From: Pseudomonadaceae bacterium
GTDB lineage: Bacteria > Pseudomonadota > Gammaproteobacteria > Pseudomonadales > Azotimanducaceae
NCBI GenBank assembly: GCA_024743175.1
Contig: JANSXA010000006.1
Span: 124,001 to 188,000, forward strand
DNA: 64,000 bases
Direction: 5' to 3'
Below, piece by piece: positions 18,150 through 27,598 of the stretch. The position numbers were made by a program, and so were the translations under genes. Numbering within the stretch: the first letter of the stretch is position 1; every line of letters begins with the position of its first letter. The notes beneath the pieces were generated by a model. That model ran no database searches. It had not been told where the DNA came from and saw only the letters and a list, made by a program, of their open reading frames with translations.

Positions 18150-19424
18150 ATGCCCGATCAGATATCGACTCCACATACGTCAGTGAATGCAGAAAATGCG
18201 CCAGGCTCTGCCGGTCAAAGCATTGCACTGTGGCTGGGTGTGGTGGCCCTGGTTTACCTGCTGCTGATAGGCGTCAGCGTTGTGGGTGCCGGTTTCAAAT
18301 GGGCCTCGGGCGGTGCTGACGGCGCTGCCGCTATCTTTGCGTTTGCCAGCAACCCCATTGCCGGCGTAATTCTGGGTACGCTGGCAACCGCTCTGGTGCA
18401 ATCTTCAAGTACGGTGACGTCGGTTATCGTCGGTCTTGTTGCTGGCGGCGTGCCGGTGTCGCTTGCGGTGCCCATGATCATGGGCGCTAACATGGGCACT
18501 ACGATAACCAATACAATTGTCAGCCTGGGCAACCTGCGTGACAGTGCTGCGTTCAGGAAGTCTTTTCAGGCTGCCACCGTGCACGATTTTTTCAACCTTT
18601 TCAGTATTGTGATTTTCCTGCCGATAGAAATGCTCTTTCATCCGCTGGAAAAAATGGCGGGTGTTGCAGCAGGGTGGTTTGCCGGTGGTCAGAGCGCGTC
18701 GATTTCGGACGTGAACTTTATTGGCGCTTTAACCAAACCTTTTGCAAATTTTGTGGTCGATCTGGCGCGCGAGCTTCCCGAGGGCATCGGCGCTGGTGTT
18801 GCTATCGGCATTGGCGTGTTGATGATCATGTTATCGGTGGTCTATCTGGGTAAATTGCTGCGCCGTGCAATGACGGGTAAAGCCAGAGGGGTGATGGAGA
18901 AGGCCATCGGCCAGAGGCCTGAAACCGGTGTCATGTCAGGTACGCTGGTCACTGTGCTGGTGCAGTCATCGTCGACCACCACAAGCCTGATTGTCCCTCT
19001 CGCCGGGGCGGGGGTGCTGACGCTGAAGCAGGTGTTCCCTTTCACCATGGGTGCCAACATCGGCACCTGTATCACAGCGCTGCTGGCAGCCACAGCCGTC
19101 ACCGGTGTCTATGAAGTCTTTGCCTTGCAGATTGCACTGGTGCACCTGCTTTATAACCTGCTGGGTGTACTGGCCTTTCTCTACATTCCCTGGGTGGCGG
19201 AGCTGCCAATCAGGGCAGCCACACTGCTGGGGCAGAAATCATCTGAACATCGCAGTTGGGCGTTTGGGTACATTTTTGCGGTGTTTTTCATTCTGCCGGG
19301 GTCGGTTTTTGGCACACAACTACTCACAGGATCTGAGGACACTGAGATAATCGACGCGCTGGAAAGTGACGTGTCGCAGGAGTGTCAGGCTGAGATGGAA
19401 GCCTGTACCGTGAATATAGAGTAA
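18150..19424 (+). CDS. Na+/phosphate cotransporter (PNaS family, NptA-like)
   Basis: 424 residues, about 8-9 membrane segments. The type II Na/Pi signature occurs twice as the expected inverted repeat: LVQSSSTVTSVIVGLVAGG with GANMGTTITN in the first half and LVQSSSTTTSLIVPLAGAG with GANIGTCITALLAA in the second. It imports phosphate with sodium. AAGGG precedes the ATG at good spacing, and a Pho box lies 67 bp upstream, pointing to PhoB control. The acidic C-terminus (GSEDTEIIDALESD...CTVNIE) is a short tail of unknown use. Confidence 0.93.
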   Translation: MPDQISTPHTSVNAENAPGSAGQSIALWLGVVALVYLLLIGVSVVGAGFKWASGGADGAAAIFAFASNPIAGVILGTLATALVQSSSTVTSVIVGLVAGGVPVSLAVPMIMGANMGTTITNTIVSLGNLRDSAAFRKSFQAATVHDFFNLFSIVIFLPIEMLFHPLEKMAGVAAGWFAGGQSASISDVNFIGALTKPFANFVVDLARELPEGIGAGVAIGIGVLMIMLSVVYLGKLLRRAMTGKARGVMEKAIGQRPETGVMSGTLVTVLVQSSSTTTSLIVPLAGAGVLTLKQVFPFTMGANIGTCITALLAATAVTGVYEVFALQIALVHLLYNLLGVLAFLYIPWVAELPIRAATLLGQKSSEHRSWAFGYIFAVFFILPGSVFGTQLLTGSEDTEIIDALESDVSQECQAEMEACTVNIE

Positions 19425-19521
19425 AAAATGCGCTTGCTGGCGGGTGAGTTTGGCATCAGGCTCTACCTATGACACGATAAATACACCAAAAAGTATTTAA
19501 ATTGTTTTAGGGGGAGAAACA

Positions 19522-20412
19522 ATGAGCGATTTTGAAAACAAGGTAGTCATCATTACCGGTGCTGGCGGCGGTCTGGGCAAAGCCCATGCGCTGGAGTTTG
19601 CTCAGCGCGGTGCAAAAGTTGTGGTTAATGATCTCGGTGGCAGTGGCGACGGTACCGGTGCCAGCGATATGGCGGATGAAGTTGTCGCGGAGATAAAGGC
19701 GGCGGGTGGTATTGCCATAGCCAACAAAGCCTCTGTAGCCAGTCGCGAAGGCGCAAAATCAATTATTGATGATGCGGTGGCTGAATTCGGGACCGTGGAT
19801 ATTCTTGTTAATAATGCCGGTATTCTGCGCGACAAAAGTTTCAAAAAGCTGGCTCTGGATGATTGGGATATTGTCATGGACGTGCACCTGAACGGCTCGG
19901 CCTATGTAACCCATGCAGCCTGGCCGATCATGTACGAAAAAAATTATGGCCGGATAGTGTTTACCAGCTCGACGTCAGGCATCTTTGGTAATTTTGGTCA
20001 GGGCAACTATGGTGCAGCCAAAATGGGCATGCTGGGACTCATGAACGTATTGGAAAAAGAAGGTCGTGCAAAGAACATTCGCGTCAACTGCCTGGCACCG
20101 GCTGCTTCAACCCGTCTGATTAACACGATTCCCGGACGTGATGAAGATCTGGATAACCCGGATCCTATGCGTCACCCTAAGCTCGTCACGCCAGCGGTTT
20201 TGTTAATGTGCGCGGATGATGCGCCAACGGGCAAAGTCATTCTGGCGGGTAACGGGCGTTTTTCAACCGCGGCAATCTTCAACAATGAAGACCTGGAGTT
20301 TGGCGCGGACGTCAGCTACGAAGATCTGCTGGCCAAAAAAGATCAGCTGCTGGATATGAGTCAGGCAACAGAGGGTTGGGGCTGGCTGGCGAAACGGATG
20401 CGTGAGCAGTAG
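19522..20412 (+). CDS. SDR oxidoreductase, probable (3R)-hydroxyacyl-CoA dehydrogenase type
   Basis: 296 residues. NAD(P)-binding TGAGGGLGKAHALEFA, NNAG at about residue 95, and the catalytic S...Y-x-x-x-K in SSTSGIFGNFGQGNYGAAKMG. The NDLGGSGDGTGASDMADEVV insert after beta 2 is characteristic of the HSD17B4/peroxisomal multifunctional-enzyme dehydrogenase subgroup, which acts on (3R)-hydroxyacyl-CoAs. GGGGGAG lies just before the ATG. It ends 1 bp before the convergent methyltransferase gene. Confidence 0.88.
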   Translation: MSDFENKVVIITGAGGGLGKAHALEFAQRGAKVVVNDLGGSGDGTGASDMADEVVAEIKAAGGIAIANKASVASREGAKSIIDDAVAEFGTVDILVNNAGILRDKSFKKLALDDWDIVMDVHLNGSAYVTHAAWPIMYEKNYGRIVFTSSTSGIFGNFGQGNYGAAKMGMLGLMNVLEKEGRAKNIRVNCLAPAASTRLINTIPGRDEDLDNPDPMRHPKLVTPAVLLMCADDAPTGKVILAGNGRFSTAAIFNNEDLEFGADVSYEDLLAKKDQLLDMSQATEGWGWLAKRMREQ

Positions 20413-20413
20413 A

Positions 20414-21130
20414 TCAGGAAGCTGTTTTTTTAAGCAGATCGACCCGGTTCGGCGTTAAAAAAGTATATCCCTGTGCCGGGTTGCCATAGCTTTCAAATTT
20501 GTTTCTGACCTGGGCAATGAGTTCCGGCGTAAGAATATGCTCGGTATGGGTTGCCGCCATGACGCCTTTTTCAAATTGACCAAAGTGTTTGAGGGTAACC
20601 CGGTTTTTAAAGAAGTATTCCCGCTCCAGCACAAGCCGGCTGTCAGCCACGGTTTTTTTAACGGCTTCAAACGCGGCCTGCCTGACAACTGATTCATCAT
20701 GAAACAGCCGCAGCACTTCATTGAAGTCACCAGCAAAAACCGGCTCTGAAATGTAAGCCAGACCACCAGGTTTTAACACGCGAGAAATCTCTGCAAGGGC
20801 CTGGTCCAACAGATCCAATGGCACGTGATGCAGGGATTTGAACATCAGAACTATGTCAAAAGTATTGTCAGGTGCGTCGATCGCTTCAGCGCCAAAAGTA
20901 GCAAACTCAATTTTAGGCAGCGCGCCTAATTCGATGTTTTTTGCGTGTGCCTGTGGATCCACCTCCGCAGCCACAATGTGGGCCAGCGGCGTCTTTTCAG
21001 CCAGTTCACGGGTCTTTTCTGCTGTGCCACAGCCGAGTTCCAGTACATTGGCGTTGGTCAATGGCAGCAGCTTCATCAGAACGTCGATTTCATCCGCGAT
21101 ATCCTGATCTGTGGGTCCAATCAGTTGCAT
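20414..21130 (-). CDS. Class I SAM-dependent methyltransferase
   Basis: 238 residues from ATG 21130 (MQLIGPTDQDIADEID). A longer frame to 21250 would overlap the start of the divergent hydrolase and carries no family sequence. Motif I is VLELGCGTAEKT, motif II region VAAEVDPQAHAKN, then FDIVLMFKSLHHVPLDLLDQALAEISRVLKPGG and YISEPVF. Typical of small-molecule methyltransferases of the ubiE/type-11 group; substrate unknown. Confidence 0.85.
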   Translation of the reverse strand: MQLIGPTDQDIADEIDVLMKLLPLTNANVLELGCGTAEKTRELAEKTPLAHIVAAEVDPQAHAKNIELGALPKIEFATFGAEAIDAPDNTFDIVLMFKSLHHVPLDLLDQALAEISRVLKPGGLAYISEPVFAGDFNEVLRLFHDESVVRQAAFEAVKKTVADSRLVLEREYFFKNRVTLKHFGQFEKGVMAATHTEHILTPELIAQVRNKFESYGNPAQGYTFLTPNRVDLLKKTAS

Positions 21131-21230
21131 AAAGTGTCCGTAGCAGTAGGTGTGTAGCGCAAAGCCATTTAATATGTACCGCAAATAAGAACAATTCAAC
21201 CGAACATCTAAACCAGCAAAAAGGTTCTGC

Positions 21231-22145
21231 ATGCAAACGTTTACGCTCAATGCCAGTGATGGCGCGGAAGTGGCCTGTTATACATGGCCCGTAGAAACAC
21301 CCAAGGCGGTCGTGCAGATAGCGCATGGCATGGGCGAACACGCGCAGCGCTATGGCGCCGTTGCGGAGCATCTGAACCAGGCGGGTTATGCAGTATATGC
21401 CAACGATCATCGTGGCCACGGGGTGACCGGGCAGGCGAACCTCGGGTATATGGGTGGCGACGGCTGGAATCGCGTTCTGGCTGATGCTTACGAGATTAAC
21501 GTCGAGATCGCGTCTCAACATCCTGGCCTGCCCCGTATCCTGCTGGGTCACAGCATGGGTTCGATGATGTCCCAGCAGTACATTACCCGTTATGGCCACA
21601 GCATCGACCTGCTTGTGTTGTCTGGATCGCCGGGTTTCAAAGCCAGGTCCGCAGGCCTGTTGTCTCGCAGCATCGCAAAGTTTGAGAAATGGCGGTTGGG
21701 TGCCGGTCAGTCCAGCGATGTAATGCAACGCCTGCTTTTTGGTGATGCCAATAAACCCTTTGCCGGTGACGGTGCCAGTGGCTTCGAGTGGTTGTCGCGG
21801 GATGCGCATGAGGTACAGAAATATCTTCAGGACGACGCCTGTGGTTTTGTTCTGTCCACCGGCTCGCTGGTGGACCTGTTTGCCGGTTCCAGTACCGCTA
21901 CCCAACCTGAAGTACTGGCAAAAATTCCACGTGATCTGCCAATCTATGTTTTTTCCGGTATTGAAGACCCTGTGCATGGAGAACAGAAAGACATCCAGCG
22001 TATGCTGCAGGCTTTTAATGACCAGGGATTGTCCCGGGTAACCGTCAAATGGTATCCAGGTGGTCGACACGAAATGTTTAATGAAACCAATCGTGACGAG
22101 GTATTGACTGATCTGGTCAATTGGCTGGACACAAATATCGAATAA
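21231..22145 (+). CDS. Alpha/beta hydrolase, monoacylglycerol-lipase-like
   Basis: 304 residues. VQIAHGMGEHAQRYG, then YANDHRGHG, nucleophile elbow LGHSMGSMMSQQYI (Ser), YVFSGIEDPVHGEQKD (Asp) and WYPGGRHEMFNETNRDEV (His) fit the serine-aminopeptidase-S33/monoglyceride-lipase family well, including the HGxGEH box. Probable lysophospholipase or monoglyceride lipase acting on lipids; cytoplasmic, no signal peptide. Confidence 0.9.
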   Translation: MQTFTLNASDGAEVACYTWPVETPKAVVQIAHGMGEHAQRYGAVAEHLNQAGYAVYANDHRGHGVTGQANLGYMGGDGWNRVLADAYEINVEIASQHPGLPRILLGHSMGSMMSQQYITRYGHSIDLLVLSGSPGFKARSAGLLSRSIAKFEKWRLGAGQSSDVMQRLLFGDANKPFAGDGASGFEWLSRDAHEVQKYLQDDACGFVLSTGSLVDLFAGSSTATQPEVLAKIPRDLPIYVFSGIEDPVHGEQKDIQRMLQAFNDQGLSRVTVKWYPGGRHEMFNETNRDEVLTDLVNWLDTNIE

Positions 22146-22211
22146 AACCCCGGCGCTCCGGGCGAAATAGCGGTTTCGAACTACACTTGTTCAAGTACGT
22201 TGGAAGCCAGC

Positions 22212-23633
22212 ATGAATCAGTCTGCAAAAACACAACAGGCCCAGCGGGTCGAGCGGTGGCGGGGCAAATTAAATGCCTCGGGGCTGCCCGTGTTCTCGCG
22301 CACGATTCGAGACATTCGTAATGTTTCTTCCAGCAGTCGATCATCTGCGCGGGACCTGTCAGATGTCATTGGACACGACGCCTCGATGGCGGCACGGGTC
22401 ATTCAGATTGCCAACAGCCCACTGTTTAATCTACAGAATCGAGACATTGATACCATCAGCTCTGCGGTGGTGCTGGTCGGTTTTGATGCGGTACGTGAGT
22501 TGGCAATATCCGTGTCGGTGATTGAAGAGATGCTGAAAGGTACGCAACACGCCCGGGTTGGCCAGCACATGGCTCAAGCGTTCCATGCTGCGGCTCAGGC
22601 ACGGGCATTTGCACGCGTCTGCGGGCATAAGTGTGAAGAAGTTTTTGTTGCCGCACTGCTAAAACAGGTGGGTGATATGGCGTTCTGGTCACGCGCGGAA
22701 CAGGAAGCTGAGGCGATTGAAACCCTGGTCGCAGATGGTATGGATCTGGTGCAGGCTGAACTGCAAGTGCTCGGCTTTGAGTTATCGGAACTGGGGCGTG
22801 TGCTTGCTGCAGACTGGAATTTAGGCGACCTCGTCGAACAGGTGCTGGATGGACGCCATGATGATCTGCCGATGGTGCAACACGTGCAGTTTGGCCATCA
22901 GGTGGCGACCCTGCTGCGCGCCCATGACCTGGAATCAGATGCTCTGGCCGACGTTGTGGGCCAACTGGCAAAACACCTGAACATGAAAGCGACTGACGTC
23001 AAATCGCTCATCAGTAATAATCTCGACGGGGCTGACCAGATTGCCAAACAATTTGGTCTGTCCCAGTCGTTGATGCTCGCGGATAAAGCACTCCGGCAGC
23101 AGGGTGATGCCGGGTCCGTGAAAAGCTCCGAAGCCGGTTCCAGCCCGCAGCGGGCAGATTATGATGCCCAAGCTTTGCTGCGTGCATTAACGGACCTGGC
23201 TGAAGACCTCGAAGGTGGTGCTTCCCGGGATGAGTTAATGCAACGAATTGTCGATGGTCTGCACCAGGCTGTAGGCTTCTCGCATGTTTACTTTGCTCTG
23301 TTTACCCCTGACCGGACCAAGCTCGTGGTCAAATACAGCGCCGGTGTTGATGCAGCAGCTGCGCATACATGGCCGCCCCACGATCCTCAAAGTGTACCCG
23401 TATTTGTCAGTGCTCTGACTGACTTCAAGGCCCAGATGTTCACCGATGTAGTGCGTCAGGACGCCTGGCACTTTGGTGGCTCTGGTGCGGTTGTTGCGGT
23501 AAAGCTCGCGCAGAAGCCTGTGGGTATGCTGTACGCGGAGAATGTTGTCGGTCAATCTGTCAGCGCGGAACAATTTACGGGATTTCGCCAGTTCGGTCAG
23601 CAGATTGCGCTGGTTCTGTCTCAAGCGGTGTAA
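22212..23633 (+). CDS. HDOD-domain signalling protein with C-terminal GAF-like domain
   Basis: 473 residues from ATG 22212. HDOD domain at about residues 20-215: LPVFSRTIRDIRNVSSSSRS, DLSDVIGHDASMAARVIQIANSPLF, IDTISSAVVLVGFDAVRELA, VAALLKQVGDMAFW. This domain resembles HD phosphohydrolases but lacks an active HD pair and normally acts as a signalling scaffold. After a linker, residues about 320-470 resemble a GAF domain (ALTDLAEDLEGGASRDELMQRIVDGLHQAVGFSHVYFALF). Possible role in sensing or lifestyle control; no partner gene nearby. Confidence 0.85.
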   Translation: MNQSAKTQQAQRVERWRGKLNASGLPVFSRTIRDIRNVSSSSRSSARDLSDVIGHDASMAARVIQIANSPLFNLQNRDIDTISSAVVLVGFDAVRELAISVSVIEEMLKGTQHARVGQHMAQAFHAAAQARAFARVCGHKCEEVFVAALLKQVGDMAFWSRAEQEAEAIETLVADGMDLVQAELQVLGFELSELGRVLAADWNLGDLVEQVLDGRHDDLPMVQHVQFGHQVATLLRAHDLESDALADVVGQLAKHLNMKATDVKSLISNNLDGADQIAKQFGLSQSLMLADKALRQQGDAGSVKSSEAGSSPQRADYDAQALLRALTDLAEDLEGGASRDELMQRIVDGLHQAVGFSHVYFALFTPDRTKLVVKYSAGVDAAAAHTWPPHDPQSVPVFVSALTDFKAQMFTDVVRQDAWHFGGSGAVVAVKLAQKPVGMLYAENVVGQSVSAEQFTGFRQFGQQIALVLSQAV

Positions 23634-23675
23634 AAAACCAGTACATGTAACACGTCACAGCGTTACACTCCCAGC

Positions 23676-24314
23676 ATGATTTCCCTTGTTCTTAATGGCC
23701 AATATGCAGTGTTTGTGCTGCTTGTTATTGCGCTGGTGGTGTCGCTGTCTTTCCATGAATTTGGTCACGCGATTGTGGCCAAATGGCAGGGTGACGATAC
23801 AGCACAACGGGCCGGTCGCCTTACCCTTAATCCAATTTCCCATCTTGATCCGGTGGGTTTCCTGATGGTGGTGTTTATCGGTATTGGTTATGCCAAGCCG
23901 GTGCCGACCGACCCGCGTAACTTCAAGTCAGCGGTATCCGATTTGTACGTGGCTGCAGCAGGTCCGTTGATGAATTTGTTAACCGCGCTGGTCAGCTGGA
24001 ATATTTTCCTGTTGCTGATCAAAGCCGGTTGGCAGAATCCTGGGGGTGAACTGTTTTTCACCCTGCTCGCGCAGATCAATCTGCTGTTGATGGTATTCAA
24101 CCTGATACCCCTGGGTCCGCTGGATGGGCACTATATTCTGCCGCATTTCCTGCCGAAAAATCTGGCCTACCAGTATCGGGTAATGAACATGCGTTACGGC
24201 ACGGCTGTTTTTCTCGGTCTGATTGTCGCCAGCTTTATGGGTCTGCCCCTGCTGGAATATCTGCAGAAAGCTGCACTGTTCATGCTCAACCTGATCACGC
24301 TGGTGCCTCTGTAG
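23676..24314 (+). CDS. Site-2-protease-family membrane metalloprotease (M50)
   Basis: 212 residues, about five membrane segments. HEFGH at residues 27-31 is the zinc motif; NLIPLGPLDG (third ligand Asp, NPDG-like loop) lies in a later segment. Short, without a PDZ domain, as in the minimal rhomboid-independent S2P group found next to varied genes. Substrate unknown. The ATG of the MFS gene follows 3 nt after its stop, so the two are likely co-transcribed. Confidence 0.88.
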   Translation: MISLVLNGQYAVFVLLVIALVVSLSFHEFGHAIVAKWQGDDTAQRAGRLTLNPISHLDPVGFLMVVFIGIGYAKPVPTDPRNFKSAVSDLYVAAAGPLMNLLTALVSWNIFLLLIKAGWQNPGGELFFTLLAQINLLLMVFNLIPLGPLDGHYILPHFLPKNLAYQYRVMNMRYGTAVFLGLIVASFMGLPLLEYLQKAALFMLNLITLVPL

Positions 24315-24317
24315 CTT

Positions 24318-25529
24318 ATGTCACCTAGAAACAACTACCTGTTTGCAACCAGCACCTGGTTCATGGCCTGGGGTATGCAGTCGGTGGTATTTGCCTGGCT
24401 GGTAACCATTGTGCTGCGCGAGCCGGCTGAACTGGTTGGCTGGGCGCAGACAGCCTTACTGCTGCCCGGCATGCTGTTTATTCTGCTGGCCGGGGTGTTG
24501 GCTGATCGTGTGGGGCCGGATCGTCAGGCGCTTTATGCACAGCTGGCTGCGGCCGGGGTGCCCTGGATTCTTATTGTCGCGCTTTACGCGGGTTGGCTGA
24601 GCTTTCCTGTCATGCTGATTTACGCTGTACTGATGGGGGTGATGCAGGCGTTTGTGACACCTGCCAGAGATGGTTTGTTGAATCACGTTTCCGGTAACAA
24701 GGTGCAACATACGGTACTGCTGACCAGCCTGTTTCAGTTTGGTTTCCAGATCGTCGGCTATTCAATTGCAGCGTTTGCCGACCTGGTGGGTGCTGCTGTG
24801 GTGCTGGCGATGCAAAGCCTGTGTCTGCTGGCTGGTGTTCTGGCTTACTGGCGGATACGTCAATCCGGCATCGTGGAGAACCAGCCGCGTACCACCGATT
24901 CAGTTTTGGACAGTGTGCTGCAGGGTGCCAGAACCGTTTCGGGGTCGCCGATCATGCGCACCGTGGTGATACAGAATGTGGCCATGGCGATGTTTTTCAT
25001 GGGCTGTTTTATAGTCTGCTTTCCCCTTGCCGTGCGGGAGGTGTTCAATGGTTCCTCCAGCAGCCTCGGGCTGTTGAATGGTTTGAATTCAGCCGGACTT
25101 GCATTGACTATTGTGGTCATGTTGAGAATTGGCTATGTGAAACGTGCGGGCAGAGCACTGTTGGTGGCTCAAGCGCTGGGGTCAATTGTGCTGATGCTCA
25201 GCGGTAGCGTAGAAAGTTTTACCGTATTTGTTGTTCTGGTTTTCTGTTGGGGTTTGTGTGGTGGTGCTGCAATGCCGATGTCTCGAACCATGATGCAGGA
25301 GTTAGCGCCGCCGTCCCAGCGAGCTCGTGTGATGAGTTTTTACGCCTTTTCGTTTATGGGCGCTGGTCCCATTGGCACTTTGTTTGCCGGCTATCTGTCT
25401 GAGCTTGTAGGGGTGCAGATGGCGATCCAGATATGTGGCGCGCTGATGCTGACTGTGGTTGTACTGGTTGGCCTAACCTCCCCATTGTGGCGCGAAGATT
25501 TTGAGCAAGCGCCTGCTGGAGTGAGCTAG
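24318..25529 (+). CDS. Major facilitator superfamily transporter
   Basis: 403 residues with about 12 hydrophobic segments. The loop after segment 2 reads LAGVLADRVGPDRQA, the MFS motif A; the C half has a similar loop. Substrate unknown. It starts 3 nt after the protease gene and its TAG stop overlaps the GTG start of the hydantoinase-A gene by one base, so 23676-29224 looks like one operon. Export or import of the hydantoinase substrate is a contextual guess. Confidence 0.88.
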   Translation: MSPRNNYLFATSTWFMAWGMQSVVFAWLVTIVLREPAELVGWAQTALLLPGMLFILLAGVLADRVGPDRQALYAQLAAAGVPWILIVALYAGWLSFPVMLIYAVLMGVMQAFVTPARDGLLNHVSGNKVQHTVLLTSLFQFGFQIVGYSIAAFADLVGAAVVLAMQSLCLLAGVLAYWRIRQSGIVENQPRTTDSVLDSVLQGARTVSGSPIMRTVVIQNVAMAMFFMGCFIVCFPLAVREVFNGSSSSLGLLNGLNSAGLALTIVVMLRIGYVKRAGRALLVAQALGSIVLMLSGSVESFTVFVVLVFCWGLCGGAAMPMSRTMMQELAPPSQRARVMSFYAFSFMGAGPIGTLFAGYLSELVGVQMAIQICGALMLTVVVLVGLTSPLWREDFEQAPAGVS

Positions 25530-27595
25530 TGGCGACGCGTTTGAGTGTGGACATCGGCGGTACTTTTACGGATGTTGTCATTCAGCAAGACTCAGAGGTG
25601 ACTTCGGTCAAAGTGCTGACCACGCATGCAGATCCAGTGTCTGGTGTGCTGCAGGGGGTTGATGACGTATTGTCGCGCACAGGCGTTGCACCATCTGATG
25701 TGCAGCTTGTACTGCACGGCACCACGCTTGCGACAAACGCTTTAATTGAGCGTCGGGGTGCAAAAACCGCGCTGCTGACTACCGCCGGGCATCGCGATGT
25801 GTTGGCGATGGCGTTTGAAAACAGATTTGAACAATATGATGTAAACATAGATCGACCTGCGCCCCTGGTACCTCGCCACTGGCGGGTTGGGATAACCGAA
25901 AGGGTTGCTGCTGACGGCAAAACACTGCTCCCTTTAGATGAAAGTGAGCTTATCTCTGCTGTGCATACGCTGGTAGAGCAGGGTGTCGAGTCGATAGCGG
26001 TTGGCTTTCTGCACAGCTATCGACAACCTGCCCATGAGCTACGTGTGGCACAACTTGTTAAGCAGAAATTTCCACAGCTCTGGATTTCGCTGTCCTGTGA
26101 GGTGTGTCCGGAAATACGTGAATACGAACGTTTGTCGACAACCGCCGCCAACGCTTATGTGAAGCCATTGATGGCAGGTTACCTGGAAAGACTGCAGGCT
26201 GCGCTTGTTGAGCGCGGCTTCAGCTGCAAGGTGCTGTTGATGACCTCCGGGGGTGGTTTGACGACGCTCAATGCCGCAACTCGATTTCCAATTCGCCTGG
26301 TAGAATCCGGTCCCGCAGGCGGTGCGATGCTGGCTGCAAGCGTTGCTCAAGCGCATGATGAAAACAGCGTTGTTTCTTTTGATATGGGTGGCACCACTGC
26401 CAAACTGTGTCTGATTGAGAACGGTGAGCCGCAACATTCTCGTGCCTTTGAAGTTGACCGCAGCTACCGATTTAAAAAAGGCAGCGGCCTGCCGGTCAGA
26501 ATTCCGGTGGTTGAAATGGTGGAAATTGGTGCCGGCGGTGGCTCCATTGCCAGTCTGGATGCTTTGCAGCGGATTCATGTTGGTCCCCAGAGTGCCGGTT
26601 CTGAGCCTGGACCAAGCTGTTATGGACGCGGCGGGACATTGCCGACAGTTACCGATGCAGATCTGCTGCTGGGACGTCTGCTGCCGGAAAATTTTGCCGG
26701 TGGCAGAGTGAGTCTGTCGGTTGAGGCGGCGACCGAGGCGCTGCAGCACCACATCGCGCAACCGCTGTCACTGAACGTTTTGTCTGCGGCGTTAGGTGTC
26801 AGCGAAATTGTCGATGAAAACATGGCCGCTGCGACCCGAGCCCACGCGGCGGAGTGGGGTAAACGCGTGCAGGGCACCTGTCTGATCGCCTTTGGCGGTG
26901 CAGCTCCGTTACATGCAGCGCGCCTTGCACAGAAATTGAAAATCTCACGTGTCCTGATTCCCCCCGGGGCTGGTGTAGGGAGCGCGATCGGCTTTCTCCT
27001 CGCGCCGGTGCGATATGAACTGGTGCGCAGTGACTATGCACGACTGGCGGAGCTCGACCAGGCGGTTGTCATGCAACTGTTTCAACAGATGCGCGCTGAA
27101 GCCGCGGAGGTGCTCGATGATGCCGGCGCAACGGGCACGCGGGAAGAGCGACGGGAAGGTTATATGCGATATGTCGGGCAGGGCTACGAGATTGCCGTAG
27201 ACGTCTCGGACCTGCATTCGCTGTCAGTTGATGAAATCCGTCGTCGCTTTGAAAAAACCTACGAGCGCCTGTATGGGCGCACCATTCCTGATCTGGCCAT
27301 CGAGGTGCTGAGTTGGACATTATCACTCTCCAGTGAACCCATGACGCAAACGCTGCAGGCGACAGATGCACAGGCCATGCAGCAATCGGTGGGCGATCAG
27401 GTTCAGTGGTGGTCTGGCGACAGCGCATTTGCTGCAAAGGTTCTGCTGCGTTCTGAGCTGCAGGTTGGGCAGAGCTATGCCGGTCCACTTGTGATCGCTG
27501 AATCCCAGACGACCACTATTGTGCCTGTCGGCGCCACTGTTGCGGTTCGTGCAGATGATGCTCTGTGTATAGAACTTGCGGAGCAGGAGGGCTAG
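25529..27595 (+). CDS. hyuA: Hydantoinase A/oxoprolinase-family ATP-dependent subunit (HyuA-like)
   Basis: 688 residues, full length. ASKHA-type ATP-binding motifs: LSVDIGGTFTDVV at the N-terminus, HGTTLATNALIERRGAKTALLTTAGHRDVL, VVSFDMGGTTAKLCLI and CLIAFGGAAPLHA. With the HyuB subunit next door it would hydrolyse a cyclic amide (hydantoin, 5-oxoproline) or carboxylate a ketone (acetone/acetophenone-carboxylase relatives) at the cost of ATP. Substrate cannot be read from sequence. GTG start overlaps the previous stop. Confidence 0.92.
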   Translation: MATRLSVDIGGTFTDVVIQQDSEVTSVKVLTTHADPVSGVLQGVDDVLSRTGVAPSDVQLVLHGTTLATNALIERRGAKTALLTTAGHRDVLAMAFENRFEQYDVNIDRPAPLVPRHWRVGITERVAADGKTLLPLDESELISAVHTLVEQGVESIAVGFLHSYRQPAHELRVAQLVKQKFPQLWISLSCEVCPEIREYERLSTTAANAYVKPLMAGYLERLQAALVERGFSCKVLLMTSGGGLTTLNAATRFPIRLVESGPAGGAMLAASVAQAHDENSVVSFDMGGTTAKLCLIENGEPQHSRAFEVDRSYRFKKGSGLPVRIPVVEMVEIGAGGGSIASLDALQRIHVGPQSAGSEPGPSCYGRGGTLPTVTDADLLLGRLLPENFAGGRVSLSVEAATEALQHHIAQPLSLNVLSAALGVSEIVDENMAAATRAHAAEWGKRVQGTCLIAFGGAAPLHAARLAQKLKISRVLIPPGAGVGSAIGFLLAPVRYELVRSDYARLAELDQAVVMQLFQQMRAEAAEVLDDAGATGTREERREGYMRYVGQGYEIAVDVSDLHSLSVDEIRRRFEKTYERLYGRTIPDLAIEVLSWTLSLSSEPMTQTLQATDAQAMQQSVGDQVQWWSGDSAFAAKVLLRSELQVGQSYAGPLVIAESQTTTIVPVGATVAVRADDALCIELAEQEG

Positions 27596-27598
27596 GTC

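Noticed and set aside
21090-22070. 326-codon minus-strand frame
   Set aside because: Shadow of the monoglyceride-lipase-like hydrolase with intact catalytic motifs on the plus strand.
26039-26761. 240-codon minus-strand frame within hyuA
   Set aside because: Shadow frame; hyuA motifs continue through it on the plus strand.
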